Origin: Streptomyces hyaluromycini
GTDB taxonomy: Bacteria > Actinomycetota > Actinomycetes > Streptomycetales > Streptomycetaceae
Assembly: GCF_002217755.1 (NCBI RefSeq)
Contig: NZ_BCFL01000019.1
Location: 186,001-250,000, forward strand
Length of the DNA: 64,000 bases
Reading direction: 5' to 3'
The translations under genes and the position numbers were made by a program. The notes below the pieces were generated by a model. It worked only from the letters and a program-made list of their open reading frames with translations, did not search any database and was not told the DNA's origin. This document shows, piece by piece, positions 30,946 to 39,780 of this stretch (position 1 is its first letter; each line of letters begins with the position of its first letter).

Positions 30946-33575
30946 TCCGCCAGTTCGGCTACGCCCGTTACGCGGTGCAGGGGGTAGGTGCGTACCTCGT
31001 CGGCTGTGTGGTCGTATGCCGTGACGAAGCCGCCCTCGACGCGGATCGGGGCGATGACGCGCTGGGTGGCGGTGCCCTCGGCGTTGACGTAGCCGATCCA
31101 GACGGTGTCGCCGGTGAGGACGGCGGCCTGCATGGTGGCGAGGGTCTCGGCGGGGGTGGTGCGGGGGAGTTCGCCGCCCCTGACGGCGGCGCCGGTGGAC
31201 TTGCGCGGGGTGGTGGCGGCGAGGTCGCCGGCGCGGATCGCGCGGATCGCCGCCGTGAGGAGGGTGGAGTCCGGTGGCGGCGGGCCGTCCGGGACCGGCT
31301 CGGGGGCCGTGCGCGGCGGGGTGCGGTGGGCGTGGGCGCGGGTGATCAGGACGTCGCCCTCGGCGGACTCGGCGGCGGGCGCGTAGCCCATCGCGCGCAG
31401 GCCTTCCAGGAGGGCGGCCGGGTCGGCCTGGGTGGCGAGCACCGTCGGGGCCAGGCGGCGCAGGCCCAGACCCGATGCCCGCTTGTCGGCCATGATCTCG
31501 TTGAGGACGGTGTCGTCGTCGCAGCGGACGTACGCCGAGGCCGCGCCCACCCGTAGGTGGCCGTGCCTGCGGGCCACGTCGTCGATCAGGTAGGCGAGCG
31601 GCTGCGGGATCGGTGTGCGGGAGTGCTCGGCGAGGAAGGCGTGCAGGTCGGAGGCGGTCCGGCCGGCGTCCAGGGCGCGCCGGACGGAGGCCGGCGTGAA
31701 GCGGTAGACGGTGGCGCCGCCCTTGGACTCGACGTCGGCGAGGACGCCCAGCGCGTCGGCGAGCGGGCGGCGCAGCGGGCCCGGGGCGACCGCCGTCAGG
31801 TCGGCCTGGAGCAGCACGTGGTCGAGGGGCTCGGGGAGGAGCGGGGCGAGCAGCCGGCCGGCGGCCGCGGCGGCGACGGCCTGCTCGGGCGGCGAGAGGG
31901 GAGCGGGGGCGAGGAAGCCGGGGGCGGGATGGTGATGGTGCACGGGGAGCTTGTCGCCGGGGCCGGTGGGCTGCGCGGCTGAAGCCGCCCTCGCCGCGGC
32001 CCCGGACCCGGACCCGGCTGAGGCAGCGGCTGAGGCAGCGGCAGCGGCTGCGGTCGCGGCCGGTGCGCCGAGGAGTGCGCGGCCGTGCGCCGACAGCGCC
32101 CCGCGTCCCGTCACGCCCAGCAGCTCGGCCTCCGACAGGGTCCAGCGGGCCAGCCGGCCGCGCAGGTCGTCGTCGCTCCCCCACGCTCGGCTTCGCTCGC
32201 GCGGGGGGACCCCCACCTGGGGGCCGCGCAGCGGGCGTTCCCAGCGCAGCCGGGCCAGCACCGAGTCGGCGGCCGGGGCGGTGCCCTCCGGGAGCGCGGC
32301 GAGGAGGGTCAGCACCCGGTGCCGTACCTCGGGCGCGGCGGAGCGGTCGAGGCCGGGGCCGAGCGCCGACAGGGCGCGGTCCTTGGCGTCCCGGCCGCCG
32401 ACCAGGCCGGAGGTGCGGGTCGCGGTCAGCCAGGCCTCCGCCAGCTGGGCCCAGCGTTCGGCCGGCGGCCCGTCCAGCCACTCGTCGTAGGCGGGGGTGG
32501 CCGCGTACCGCTCGTCGGCCTCGCCGTCGGAGGCGAGCAGCCCGGCCGCGTAGGCCAGCTCGACCCAGAAGGCGGCGATCGGCTCGGGCAGGTCCAGGGC
32601 GACGGCCGTCCGCTTGAGGTCCCGGACGCTCAGGCCACCGGCCCGCAGCACCGCCGGACCGCCCTCGTCCCAGTCCTTCAGCAGCTCCTCGACGGTGGCG
32701 AGGGCGGTGTACGCCTGTCCGGCCGCGGTCGCGTCCACAACCTGTGGACGGTGGACCGCCCCCGGCTCGACGGCCGGAGGCACGGGCTCCGGTTCGCGGT
32801 GCGCGCGACCCTCGCGCAGGTGCAGGGCGACCTCGCGGGGGAGGACCACCGTGCCGGGCGCGGTCGGCAGCAGCAGGCCGCGGTCGAGGAGCCAGCGCAG
32901 GTGGGCGGCCGGTTCGGGCGTGATCTGGCCGTACGGCGGCCCCCAGACCAGCCGGGAGAGGACCTCGCGGGACTCGGCGGGCGCGGCGCCGAGCAGCTTG
33001 GCCATCTTCTTCCGGTGCCCGAACAGCTTGGTGAGCGCGTCCACCGCGGACACCGGGTCGTGCGTGGAGGGCAGCCCGGCGGCGGCGACGAGCTCCTGGA
33101 TCCGGCCCGGCGACATCCCCGAGGTGGCCTCCCGCACGGTCGGGCCAAGACCGGTCGGCGAGGGGTGCTGCGGCGACGGGGCGAGCACCTCGCGCGCGGT
33201 CCGCACCAGCCGCAGCCGGTCGTCGTCGCCCCACACCAGCGCCTGGTCGCGGAGCGCGGTGACGGCACGCGGCAGCTCGCCGGCGACGGCCGGATCCCCG
33301 CCGTCACCGGCCATCAGACCCAGCAGCTCCTGGTACGACGCCGGGTCGCCGGCCACCGCCAGCGCCTCCGCGGTCTGCAGGGCGAAGCGGTCCAGGCGTT
33401 CCAGGGCGCGCAGCACCGAGGCGCGGGTGCCGGCCCGGGTGGCCAGCTGGGTGAGGTCGGTGGGGACGGGGGTGATGAGGTCGGGGCGGGCACGCAGCAG
33501 TACGGCCAGGGAGGCGTCGTCCCTGGCGCGAAGCGCCTCCGCGAGGGAACGCGGCGGGGTGGCCGGGTTGCTCAT
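30939..33575 (-). CDS. Helicase-associated, WYL-containing protein
   Basis: An 878-residue protein, usually annotated as helicase C-terminal or helicase-associated protein and commonly found near the XPB gene. The N-terminal winged-helix region reads SLAEALRARDDASLAVLLRA, LTQLATRAGTRASVLRAL. A middle region resembles helicase-associated domain 3 (DHVLLQADLTAVAPG, YRFTPASVRRALDAG). The C-terminal WYL-like part is VWIGYVNAEGTATQRVIAPI, YDHTADEVRTYPLHRV. No ATPase motifs are seen. A 36-bp element is inserted in frame (about residues 455-466). The start at ATG 33575 is supported by a leaderless TACCGT. Confidence 0.85.
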   Translation of the reverse strand: MSNPATPPRSLAEALRARDDASLAVLLRARPDLITPVPTDLTQLATRAGTRASVLRALERLDRFALQTAEALAVAGDPASYQELLGLMAGDGGDPAVAGELPRAVTALRDQALVWGDDDRLRLVRTAREVLAPSPQHPSPTGLGPTVREATSGMSPGRIQELVAAAGLPSTHDPVSAVDALTKLFGHRKKMAKLLGAAPAESREVLSRLVWGPPYGQITPEPAAHLRWLLDRGLLLPTAPGTVVLPREVALHLREGRAHREPEPVPPAVEPGAVHRPQVVDATAAGQAYTALATVEELLKDWDEGGPAVLRAGGLSVRDLKRTAVALDLPEPIAAFWVELAYAAGLLASDGEADERYAATPAYDEWLDGPPAERWAQLAEAWLTATRTSGLVGGRDAKDRALSALGPGLDRSAAPEVRHRVLTLLAALPEGTAPAADSVLARLRWERPLRGPQVGVPPRERSRAWGSDDDLRGRLARWTLSEAELLGVTGRGALSAHGRALLGAPAATAAAAAASAAASAGSGSGAAARAASAAQPTGPGDKLPVHHHHPAPGFLAPAPLSPPEQAVAAAAAGRLLAPLLPEPLDHVLLQADLTAVAPGPLRRPLADALGVLADVESKGGATVYRFTPASVRRALDAGRTASDLHAFLAEHSRTPIPQPLAYLIDDVARRHGHLRVGAASAYVRCDDDTVLNEIMADKRASGLGLRRLAPTVLATQADPAALLEGLRAMGYAPAAESAEGDVLITRAHAHRTPPRTAPEPVPDGPPPPDSTLLTAAIRAIRAGDLAATTPRKSTGAAVRGGELPRTTPAETLATMQAAVLTGDTVWIGYVNAEGTATQRVIAPIRVEGGFVTAYDHTADEVRTYPLHRVTGVAELAED
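32177..32212 (-). repeat. Miniature palindromic element, copy C (36 bp, in frame)
   Basis: The minus strand reads TGG then GGGTCCCCCCGCGCGAGCGA and AGCCGAGCGTGGGGGA. It adds 12 codons (GVPPRERSRAWG) to the WYL protein. Its length is a multiple of three, so the reading frame survives. Confidence 0.85.
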
Positions 33576-33582
33576 CCGACCC

Positions 33583-33588
33583 ACGGTA
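33583..33588 (-). promoter_or_regulatory. Leaderless -10 box (TACCGT)
   Basis: On the minus strand TACCGT ends 7 nt before ATG 33575. Confidence 0.45.
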
Positions 33589-33790
33589 GCGGGTGCGGGG
33601 TGGACACCGGGATCACCTGTCCCCCGGCCGTTTCTGTGTAAGGGGCAGCCGCCGGGCGAACGGAACGTTTCGCAGATGTCCTCCGAATGAATTTCAGCGG
33701 GAGGATCGCGGCAGCCGTGGCAACACCCGGCACCCGCTCGTCACCCTGGGCTCCCTGGCAACCGCGCGACGTCGACGGCGGCAACAGCGC

Positions 33791-33826
33791 GGCGAGGCAT
33801 GGCGATTCGGCGAGGCAAGGCGATTC
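33791..33826 (+). repeat. Tandem 18-bp duplication
   Basis: GGCGAGGCATGGCGATTC followed by GGCGAGGCAAGGCGATTC, 17 of 18 identical, ending 13 bp before GTG 33840. If translation began at ATG 33687 it would encode two six-residue repeats. Confidence 0.9.
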
Positions 33827-33839
33827 GGGGGATGCGGTC

Positions 33840-35468
33840 GTGAGAACGCTAGGCGTCGAACTCAATTTCAACAACGTCGTCGCGATCTTCAGCGTCGTGA
33901 TCCCGGTACTGGCGTTCGTGTGGGAGTTCGTCGTCATCCGCCGCAAGCGGCTCGGCTACCGCCTCCAGATGGACACCCTGGCCACGGACACCGCGCACGC
34001 GCCGAGCGCCGACGTGCTGGCGCGGATGCGGGACGACGGGCACGAGCTGGTGGAGCCGTCGTTCGTGCTGGTGCGGATCGAGAACGCGGGCTGGCGGGAG
34101 ATCGTCCCCGGGGACTATCTGACCCCGCCCGACGACAAGACCGGGATCCGGGTGCTGTTCCGGGACCGCCGGGTCGTCGGCATGGCGGTGACCGAACTCA
34201 GCCAGCCCACCCTCCGGCACTTCTTCGTCACCACCCGCGACGGCAGGACCGAGGAGACCGACGGCTTCGGGAAGGACTGGGAGGACGGCGTCGGTGTCAT
34301 CCGGCTGCCCAAGGTGACGCTCAACCCCGGCGCCCACTACAAGATCCTGGCGGTGCTGGAGCGCCGGGGCGGCAACGCGCACGCGTCCTTCCCGCCACCG
34401 GAGTTCCAGGCCGCGGTGACCGGGGGCATGGACCACTCCTTCGCCTGGGTCCGCTGGCTGTCCCGGCTCAAGCTGGCCCACACCGAGAGCCACACCTTCG
34501 CCTCCCGGCCGGCGCTGGGCGGTATGGCGCTGCTGGCGGCGGCGGTCCTCGTCCAGGCGAGCCTGACCCTGTTCTTCCCCGCCAAGCCCGCCCCGCTGGA
34601 CTGCGTCGGCGGCACGCTCCACCTGTCGGGCTCCACCGCCTTCGCGCCCGCGGTCACGGCGGCCGCGAAGGAGTACACCAAGCTGTGCGCGGCGAAGGGC
34701 GCGCACATCCCCGTCGACGACGGCACGTTCGTGAACAGCACGGACGGCATCACCAGGCTGGAGCAGGCGGGCACGGACGCCGGGATCAAGGGCAACGACG
34801 GGCTCGGCAACCGCATCACCTTCTCCGACGGGCTGTCGCAGGGCAAACACGACCAACTGCTGCCCCGGCCGGTGGTCTACACCCTGTTCACCCTCGTCGT
34901 GAACGAGGACGCGCAGGTCAGGACCCTCTCCCTCCAGCAGGTCCGCGACATCTACGCGGGGAAGGCCAAGTTCTGGTCCCAGGTGGGCGGCAAGTCCGGC
35001 CTCCCCATCCACCTGATCAACCGCAACGTCGGATCCGGCACCCGCAACGCCCTCGAACAGCGGGTCCTCGGGAACAAGCCCGTGCCGGCGGCCAAGGTCG
35101 CCGACTGCACGGCCCTGAACGAGGACCAGTACGGCGTGTGCGAGGTCACCGGCACCGACAGCCTGCTGCAGGCCGTGAGCAAGGATCCCGGCGGGATCGG
35201 CTACAGCGAGGTCAGCAGCGTGCCGTCCGGCAACCTGGTCAAGCTGGAGATCGACGGCATGCCGCCCACCCTGGTCGGCGTCGAGCAGGGCACGTACCCG
35301 TACTGGCAGACCGAGTACGCCTACACCTTCGGCGAACCGCCCGCCGGCTCCATCGCCACCGCCTTCCTGCGCTACCTCACCGACCAGGGCGGCAAGGACA
35401 TCCTGCGCGAGTACGGCAACCGTCCCTGCTCGGAGACCCGCTACCCGCTGGTGTGCCGGCCGACGTGA
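33840..35468 (+). CDS. Membrane-tethered PstS-like substrate-binding protein
   Basis: A 542-residue protein from GTG 33840 (GGGGGA upstream; ATG 33687 is an alternative). A first TM (NNVVAIFSVVIPVLAFVWEF) is followed by about 190 soluble residues, then a second TM (LGGMALLAAAVLVQASLTLF). The rest is a periplasmic phosphate-binding-protein fold: GGTLHLSGSTAFAPAVTAAA, FTLVVNEDAQVRTLSLQQVR, INRNVGSGTRNALEQRVLG, GGIGYSEVSSV. It is not linked to pst transport genes, so it may sense phosphate or bind another ligand at the membrane. Confidence 0.82.
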   Translation: MRTLGVELNFNNVVAIFSVVIPVLAFVWEFVVIRRKRLGYRLQMDTLATDTAHAPSADVLARMRDDGHELVEPSFVLVRIENAGWREIVPGDYLTPPDDKTGIRVLFRDRRVVGMAVTELSQPTLRHFFVTTRDGRTEETDGFGKDWEDGVGVIRLPKVTLNPGAHYKILAVLERRGGNAHASFPPPEFQAAVTGGMDHSFAWVRWLSRLKLAHTESHTFASRPALGGMALLAAAVLVQASLTLFFPAKPAPLDCVGGTLHLSGSTAFAPAVTAAAKEYTKLCAAKGAHIPVDDGTFVNSTDGITRLEQAGTDAGIKGNDGLGNRITFSDGLSQGKHDQLLPRPVVYTLFTLVVNEDAQVRTLSLQQVRDIYAGKAKFWSQVGGKSGLPIHLINRNVGSGTRNALEQRVLGNKPVPAAKVADCTALNEDQYGVCEVTGTDSLLQAVSKDPGGIGYSEVSSVPSGNLVKLEIDGMPPTLVGVEQGTYPYWQTEYAYTFGEPPAGSIATAFLRYLTDQGGKDILREYGNRPCSETRYPLVCRPT

Positions 35469-35538
35469 GCCGTGGCCTGCGCTACCGTCGTTCCGACGGG
35501 GTAATCCAAGGCAACGCACCGGCCCCGGAGGGGACTTC

Positions 35539-36456
35539 GTGGGTATCGAGAGCGATCAGGTCGTCTACGAGTATCTGAGCCGCGTCGGGGACATCGCGCA
35601 CCAGCGCCAGTTGTCGTCGGCCGAGCGGATGCGGCTGGTCTCCGGGCTGCGCAACGACATCGACCGGCAACGGGCGAAGGCGACCGTCGACAGCCCCGCC
35701 GCGGTACGGCGCATCCTGGACCGGCTGGGCACGCCCGACGAGGTCGTCGAGGCGGCGGGGGGTACGGCGGGCAGCGCGCCCCAGTCGCCGCCGGCGGCCG
35801 CGGTCCCCACCCAGCGGGACGCGCCCCCGCCCTCGCGGCCCGAGGATCCGCGCCGCGTCGTACCGCGCCCCCGGCCCGCCGAGCCGGGCGGTTCGGCACC
35901 GCCGCCCGACTGGTGGCGGGTGGACAGCAGCCCGTTCGGGGACGGCGACGGTGTGCCGGGGTTCGTCGGCGGGGTGGAGATCCCCGAGCTGCTCAGCAGG
36001 CCGCGGTTCCGCAAGGAGGAGCCGGAGGCCGAGCCGGTGGAGGAGGCGGCGGCTCCCGTGGTGGAGGAGGCCGCGCCGTCCGGACGACGCCGGATCCGCG
36101 TCGTCCCCCGTCCCGGGGCCGGCTGGAGCAACCCCCTCCTCCTGCTCGCCGCCGCCGCGCTCGTCGTGGGCGCGGTGCTCGGCAACTGGTTCGCGCTCGT
36201 CCTCGGCTGGGCCATCGCCTACGGCTCCCGGCGGCTCACCCCGGCGGAGACGAAGCTGGCGGTGATGTGGGTACCGGGGCTGTCCGTCGCGGCCGGGCTC
36301 GTGTGGCTGTGGGGGCGCAGCGCCGGGCGGTGGGGCGCGCCGATCGCCCAGGGGCAGATGAGCGGTGCGGTGGGGGAGACGTGGCCGTGGGTGGTACGGG
36401 GCGCTGCGCTGGCCTCGGCCGTGTTTGTGGTGTGGCGGTCGCAGAGGGCGCGGTAG
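35539..36456 (+). CDS. HAAS-domain membrane protein
   Basis: A 305-residue protein. Residues 1-75 resemble a HAAS/DUF1700-type domain (VYEYLSRVGDIAHQRQLSS, MRLVSGLRNDIDRQRAKA, VRRILDRLGTPDEVVEAAGG), known from proteins paired with PadR regulators or sigma factors. A proline-rich disordered linker (80-200) follows. The C-terminus has TM segments PLLLLAAAALVVGAVLGNWF, ALVLGWAIAYGSRRL, VMWVPGLSVAAGLVWLWG and AALASAVFVVW. The start is GTG 35539 with GGAGGGG upstream. Confidence 0.8.
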   Translation: MGIESDQVVYEYLSRVGDIAHQRQLSSAERMRLVSGLRNDIDRQRAKATVDSPAAVRRILDRLGTPDEVVEAAGGTAGSAPQSPPAAAVPTQRDAPPPSRPEDPRRVVPRPRPAEPGGSAPPPDWWRVDSSPFGDGDGVPGFVGGVEIPELLSRPRFRKEEPEAEPVEEAAAPVVEEAAPSGRRRIRVVPRPGAGWSNPLLLLAAAALVVGAVLGNWFALVLGWAIAYGSRRLTPAETKLAVMWVPGLSVAAGLVWLWGRSAGRWGAPIAQGQMSGAVGETWPWVVRGAALASAVFVVWRSQRAR

Positions 36457-36504
36457 GGAAGGGCGGCGGCGCGGTACGGGGCGGGGCGGCCGGCCGTCGA
36501 GCGG

Positions 36505-36582
36505 CTGTGGGCCGGTGGGGGCTGGTCGCGCCCACGCGGCGGTAGCCGCAAATCAAACACAGCCCCGCGCCCCTTACGGGGC
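36505..36582. repeat. Dispersed intergenic repeat, copy R4
   Basis: GGGGGCTGGTCGCGCCCACG, hairpin GCGGCGGTAGCCGC, AAATCAAACACAGCCCCGCG, CCCCTTACGGGGC. It lies between two plus-strand genes. Confidence 0.85.
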
Positions 36583-36703
36583 TACTCAGCTGCGGGCAGG
36601 CGTGCCGCAGGGCGGCACGGGTGGGCGCAGCGGCACCCTGCCAGCGCCGGTAAGCGTCCCCACCCCCCGGCCCCAGCCCCTGCCTACCCGCACACCCTGC
36701 ACA

Positions 36704-37360
36704 ATGGCCGATATGACTTCTCGCCGCCCGCTCACCGTCGGCTTCGATCTCGACATGACCCTCATCGACTCCCGCCCGGGCATCCGCGCCGCCTACCTGG
36801 CGCTGGCCGAGCGGACCGGGACGTACATCGATGCCGATCTGGCGATCACCCGGCTGGGGCCGCCGCTCGCCGAGGAGCTGATCCACTGGTTTCCGGCCGA
36901 GCGGATCACGGAGATGAGTGATCTGTACCGGGCGATGTATCCGGAGATCGCCATCGCGGCGACGCCCGCCATGCCGGGGGCGCGGGAGGCGATCGCGGCG
37001 GTGCGGGAGGCCGGCGGGAAGAGCGTGGTGGTCACCGCGAAGTACGAGCCCAACGCGAAGCTGCACCTCAGCCACCTCGGCATAGTCCCGGACGCCGTCG
37101 TCGGCGACCTGTGGGCCGAGCAGAAGGCGGTGGCGTTGCGCGAGCACGGCGCGGGCGCGTACGTCGGCGACCATGTCGGAGACGTACGCGGGGCGCGCAA
37201 GGCGGGAGCCCTGTCGGTGGCGGTGGCCACCGGGCCCTGTGATGCGGAGGAGCTTCGTGCGGCCGGTGCCGACGTGGTGCTCGGCGACCTCACCGAGCTG
37301 CCTGCCTGGCTGGCCGGATACCGCGAGGACGGCTACCGGGAGGACGCCTCCCGCGCCTGA
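36704..37360 (+). CDS. HAD-family hydrolase (phosphatase)
   Basis: A 218-residue protein. HAD motif I is VGFDLDMTLID (DxDxT), motif II is SVVVTAKYEPNAK (Thr and following Lys), and motif IV is GDHVGDVRGARKAGAL. The cap is C1-type helical (GIRAAYLALAERTGTYI). It resembles the phosphoglycolate phosphatase-like group; the substrate is unknown. The start may be ATG 36704 or ATG 36713. It overlaps the convergent 84-residue membrane gene by 28 bp. Confidence 0.88.
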   Translation: MADMTSRRPLTVGFDLDMTLIDSRPGIRAAYLALAERTGTYIDADLAITRLGPPLAEELIHWFPAERITEMSDLYRAMYPEIAIAATPAMPGAREAIAAVREAGGKSVVVTAKYEPNAKLHLSHLGIVPDAVVGDLWAEQKAVALREHGAGAYVGDHVGDVRGARKAGALSVAVATGPCDAEELRAAGADVVLGDLTELPAWLAGYREDGYREDASRA

Positions 37361-37587
37361 CGGCGTCCGGCCGCGATCGACTGGAGCACTCCGGCGCCCG
37401 CGACCAGGAAGCCGACGCCCATGAGCATGCTCAGCAGGTACATGTACGTCGGAAAAGGCTTCGCACCGAGGAACAGCGGTATCACGGTGACGAGTGTGGC
37501 CACCGTACCGATGAAGAAGACCACGGCACCGGCGCGGATCAGTCGGTCACCGGGCCCGGCGGAATTCGCTTGGGTTTTGTCACGCAC
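37333..37587 (-). CDS. Small two-TM membrane protein
   Basis: An 84-residue protein from GTG 37587 (the frame is open to 37620). The two membrane spans are AGAVVFFIGTVATLVTVIPL and MYLLSMLMGVGFLVAGAGVL. A basic C-terminus (AAGRRQAREASSR) follows. It is conserved in type among streptomycetes but of unknown role. Tail-to-tail overlap with the HAD gene. Confidence 0.72.
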   Translation of the reverse strand: MRDKTQANSAGPGDRLIRAGAVVFFIGTVATLVTVIPLFLGAKPFPTYMYLLSMLMGVGFLVAGAGVLQSIAAGRRQAREASSR

Positions 37588-37775
37588 TCGACCAGGGTAG
37601 TTCCCTGCCCGAAGGAACAACCGGGCGACGTCTTGTCACGCGCCCGAAGACCATTAGCCTTGGTACCGGCGGGTCGTGGTCGACCCGCCCGAGTGCTATC
37701 AAGGCCCGTTCCAGAGCTGTTGCATTCAGAAGTTTTCCGAGCAGTTTCCGACGAGATACGAGGACGAGGACAGAC

Positions 37776-38159
37776 GTGCCTACCGGCAAGGTCAAGTGGT
37801 TCAACAGTGAGAAGGGCTTCGGCTTTCTCTCCCGCGACGACGGCGGTGACGTCTTCGTCCATTCCTCGGTTCTCCCCGACGGGGTCGACGCACTCAAGCC
37901 GGGCCAGCGCGTGGAGTTCGGCGTCGTCGCCGGTCAACGCGGTGACCAGGCACTGTCGGTGGTCCTGCTCGACCCCACTCCGTCGGTCGCCGCCGCCCAG
38001 CGCAAGAAGCCGGACGAGCTGGCCTCGATCGTGCAGGATCTGACGACCCTGCTCGAAAACATCACGCCGATGCTGGAGCGCGGCCGTTACCCGGACAAGG
38101 CCGCCGGATCGAAGATCGCCGGGCTGCTGCGCGCGGTCGCGGACCAGCTGGACGTGTAG
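37776..38159 (+). CDS. Cold-shock domain protein with C-terminal extension
   Basis: A 127-residue protein. The cold-shock domain (1-66) has RNP1 KGFGFL (13-18) and RNP2 VFVHS (26-30), so it binds single-stranded RNA or DNA. A 60-residue helical extension (DELASIVQDLTTLLENITPM, AAGSKIAGLLRAVADQLDV) distinguishes it from the 67-residue major cold-shock proteins. The GTG start is preceded by GACGAGGACAG. A U-tract terminator follows. Confidence 0.93.
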   Translation: MPTGKVKWFNSEKGFGFLSRDDGGDVFVHSSVLPDGVDALKPGQRVEFGVVAGQRGDQALSVVLLDPTPSVAAAQRKKPDELASIVQDLTTLLENITPMLERGRYPDKAAGSKIAGLLRAVADQLDV

Positions 38160-38188
38160 CCGCGCAGGCGGCATATGCGTCTCGGAAG

Positions 38189-38211
38189 CGGGTAAGTCCC
38201 GTGCGTTTTTT
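38189..38211. terminator. U-tract terminator between cspA-like gene and mqnD
   Basis: Short stem CGGG-TAAGT-CCCG followed by TGCG and six T residues. A T-run terminator is unusual for this GC-rich genome. It ends where the convergent mqnD stop begins. Confidence 0.6.
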
Positions 38212-39065
38212 CAGGGGAAATCGAGTGCGTGCGGGCCGAGGGGCGGGACGAGTCCCTCGGCCGCCGCGCGGGTGAGCAGTCCGCGGACCGCCGCGTAACC
38301 GTCCTCGCCGAGTTCCGAGGTGAACTCGTTGACGTAGAGCCCGATGTGCTGGTCGGCGACGGCCGGGTCCATCTCCTGGGCGTGGGCCATGACATACGGC
38401 CGGGAGGCCTCGGGATCGTCCCAGGCCGCGTGGACGGAGGCGCGGATCGAGTCGGCGAGGCGGGTGAGCGTCTCGGCGCCGAGGGAGCGCTTGGCGATGA
38501 TCGCGCCCAGCGGGATCGGCAGGCCCGTGGTGTCCTCCCAGTGCTCGCCCATGTCCGCGAGCTTGTGCAGGCCGTAGTTCTGGTAGGTGAAGCGCGCCTC
38601 GTGGATCACGAGCCCCGCGTCGACCTTCCCGTCCCGCACCGCCGGCATGATCTCGTGGAAGGGCATGACCACGATCTCGCCCACGCCACCGTCCGACAGC
38701 GTGTCCGCGGCCCAGAGACGGAACAGCAGGTACGCCGTCGACCTCTCGCTCGGTACCGCGACCGTACGGCCGGTGAGGTCCGTCCCCGCCTCCCGGGTCA
38801 GCACCAGCGGCCCGCAGCCCCGCCCCAGCGCGCCCCCGCAGGGCAGCAGGGCGTACTCGTCGAGGACGTAGGGCAGCACGGCGTACGACACCTTCAACGC
38901 GTCCGACTCGCCGCGCTCGGCCATGCCGTTGGTGATGTCGATGTCCGCGAAGGTCACGTCGAGGGCGGGCGCGCCCGGGACGCGGCCGTGGGCGAGGGCG
39001 TCGAAGACGAAGGTGTCGTTCGGGCAGGGCGAGTACGCGATGCGCAACGGGTCAGCGGTGGTCAT
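38211..39065 (-). CDS. mqnD: 1,4-dihydroxy-6-naphthoate synthase (futalosine pathway)
   Basis: A 284-residue MqnD. The two-lobed periplasmic-binding-like fold shows LRIAYSPCPNDTFVFDALAH, DITNGMAERGESDALKVSYA, GRGCGPLV, TVAVPSERSTAYLLFRLW, DAGLVIHEARFTYQNYGLH, LPIPLGAIIAKRSL and HIGLYVNEFTSELGEDGY. It converts cyclic dehypoxanthinyl futalosine to dihydroxynaphthoate in menaquinone synthesis. The ATG at 39065 overlaps the mqnB stop by 14 bp, so translation is coupled. Confidence 0.95.
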   Translation of the reverse strand: MTTADPLRIAYSPCPNDTFVFDALAHGRVPGAPALDVTFADIDITNGMAERGESDALKVSYAVLPYVLDEYALLPCGGALGRGCGPLVLTREAGTDLTGRTVAVPSERSTAYLLFRLWAADTLSDGGVGEIVVMPFHEIMPAVRDGKVDAGLVIHEARFTYQNYGLHKLADMGEHWEDTTGLPIPLGAIIAKRSLGAETLTRLADSIRASVHAAWDDPEASRPYVMAHAQEMDPAVADQHIGLYVNEFTSELGEDGYAAVRGLLTRAAAEGLVPPLGPHALDFP

Positions 39066-39780
39066 GTGGGTTCCAACTCTCCAGGGCGGGCACGAGCTTC
39101 CCGAAGGCCTCGGTCAGGGCGGCCAGGGCGTCGCCGATGCGCCAGGCGGCTCGGTCGCGGGGGCCGACGGGGTTGGAGACCGCGCGTATCTCCAGCACGG
39201 GCACGGCGTGTGCGGCGGCCGCCTCGGCGACGCCGAAGCCCTCCATGGCCTCGGCGAGGGCACGGGGGTGCCGGGCGAGCAGTTCGGCCGCGCGGGCGGC
39301 CGTTCCGGTCACCGTGGAGACGGTGAGGACCGCTCCGGGGTGAGCTCCGACAGCCTGGGCCGTCACTCGTACGAGTGAATTTGGTGGACGGTGGCTGACG
39401 GTCCCGAAGCCCAGTTCGGTGACCGGCAGAAATCCGTCGGCCGTCTCGGCACCCAGGTCGGCCACGGTGATCTCGTCGGCGACGACCAGGGAGCCGACGG
39501 GCGCCATCGGCTGGAAACCGCCGGCGATCCCGGCGGAGACGACCAGCGCGTAGGGGCGGCCGTCGAGGGCGGCGGCGGTGAGGGCGGTCGCGGTGCCGGC
39601 GGCGGCCGGGGCCGGTCCCACCCCGGCGGCGAGCAGGTCGTACCCCGCGCGGGTGCGGTGCAGCAGGGCCGAGCCCGGCAGCCGTACCTCGGTCGTCCCG
39701 CCCGGGAACGCCCTGGCCACCGCGTCCCGTTCGGCCGGGACCGCGGTGGCTACGAGGACGCGTGCGGCGGACGTGGTCAG
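39052..39780 (-). CDS. mqnB: Futalosine hydrolase
   Basis: A 242-residue nucleoside-phosphorylase-fold hydrolase: VLVATAVPAERDAVARAF, LLAAGVGPAPAAAGTATAL, ALVVSAGIAGGFQPMAPVGS, VVADEITVADLGAETADGF, EAMEGFGVAEAAAAHAVPVL, EIRAVSNPVGPRDRAAWRIG. It removes hypoxanthine from futalosine. Start problem: no ATG, GTG or TTG lies between the preceding gene stop and the conserved N-terminus. The options are CTG 39780, overlapping that stop as CTGA with AAGGA just upstream, or GTG 39807 inside the preceding gene. CTG is shown here. Confidence 0.9.
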   Translation of the reverse strand: MTTSAARVLVATAVPAERDAVARAFPGGTTEVRLPGSALLHRTRAGYDLLAAGVGPAPAAAGTATALTAAALDGRPYALVVSAGIAGGFQPMAPVGSLVVADEITVADLGAETADGFLPVTELGFGTVSHRPPNSLVRVTAQAVGAHPGAVLTVSTVTGTAARAAELLARHPRALAEAMEGFGVAEAAAAHAVPVLEIRAVSNPVGPRDRAAWRIGDALAALTEAFGKLVPALESWNPHDHR

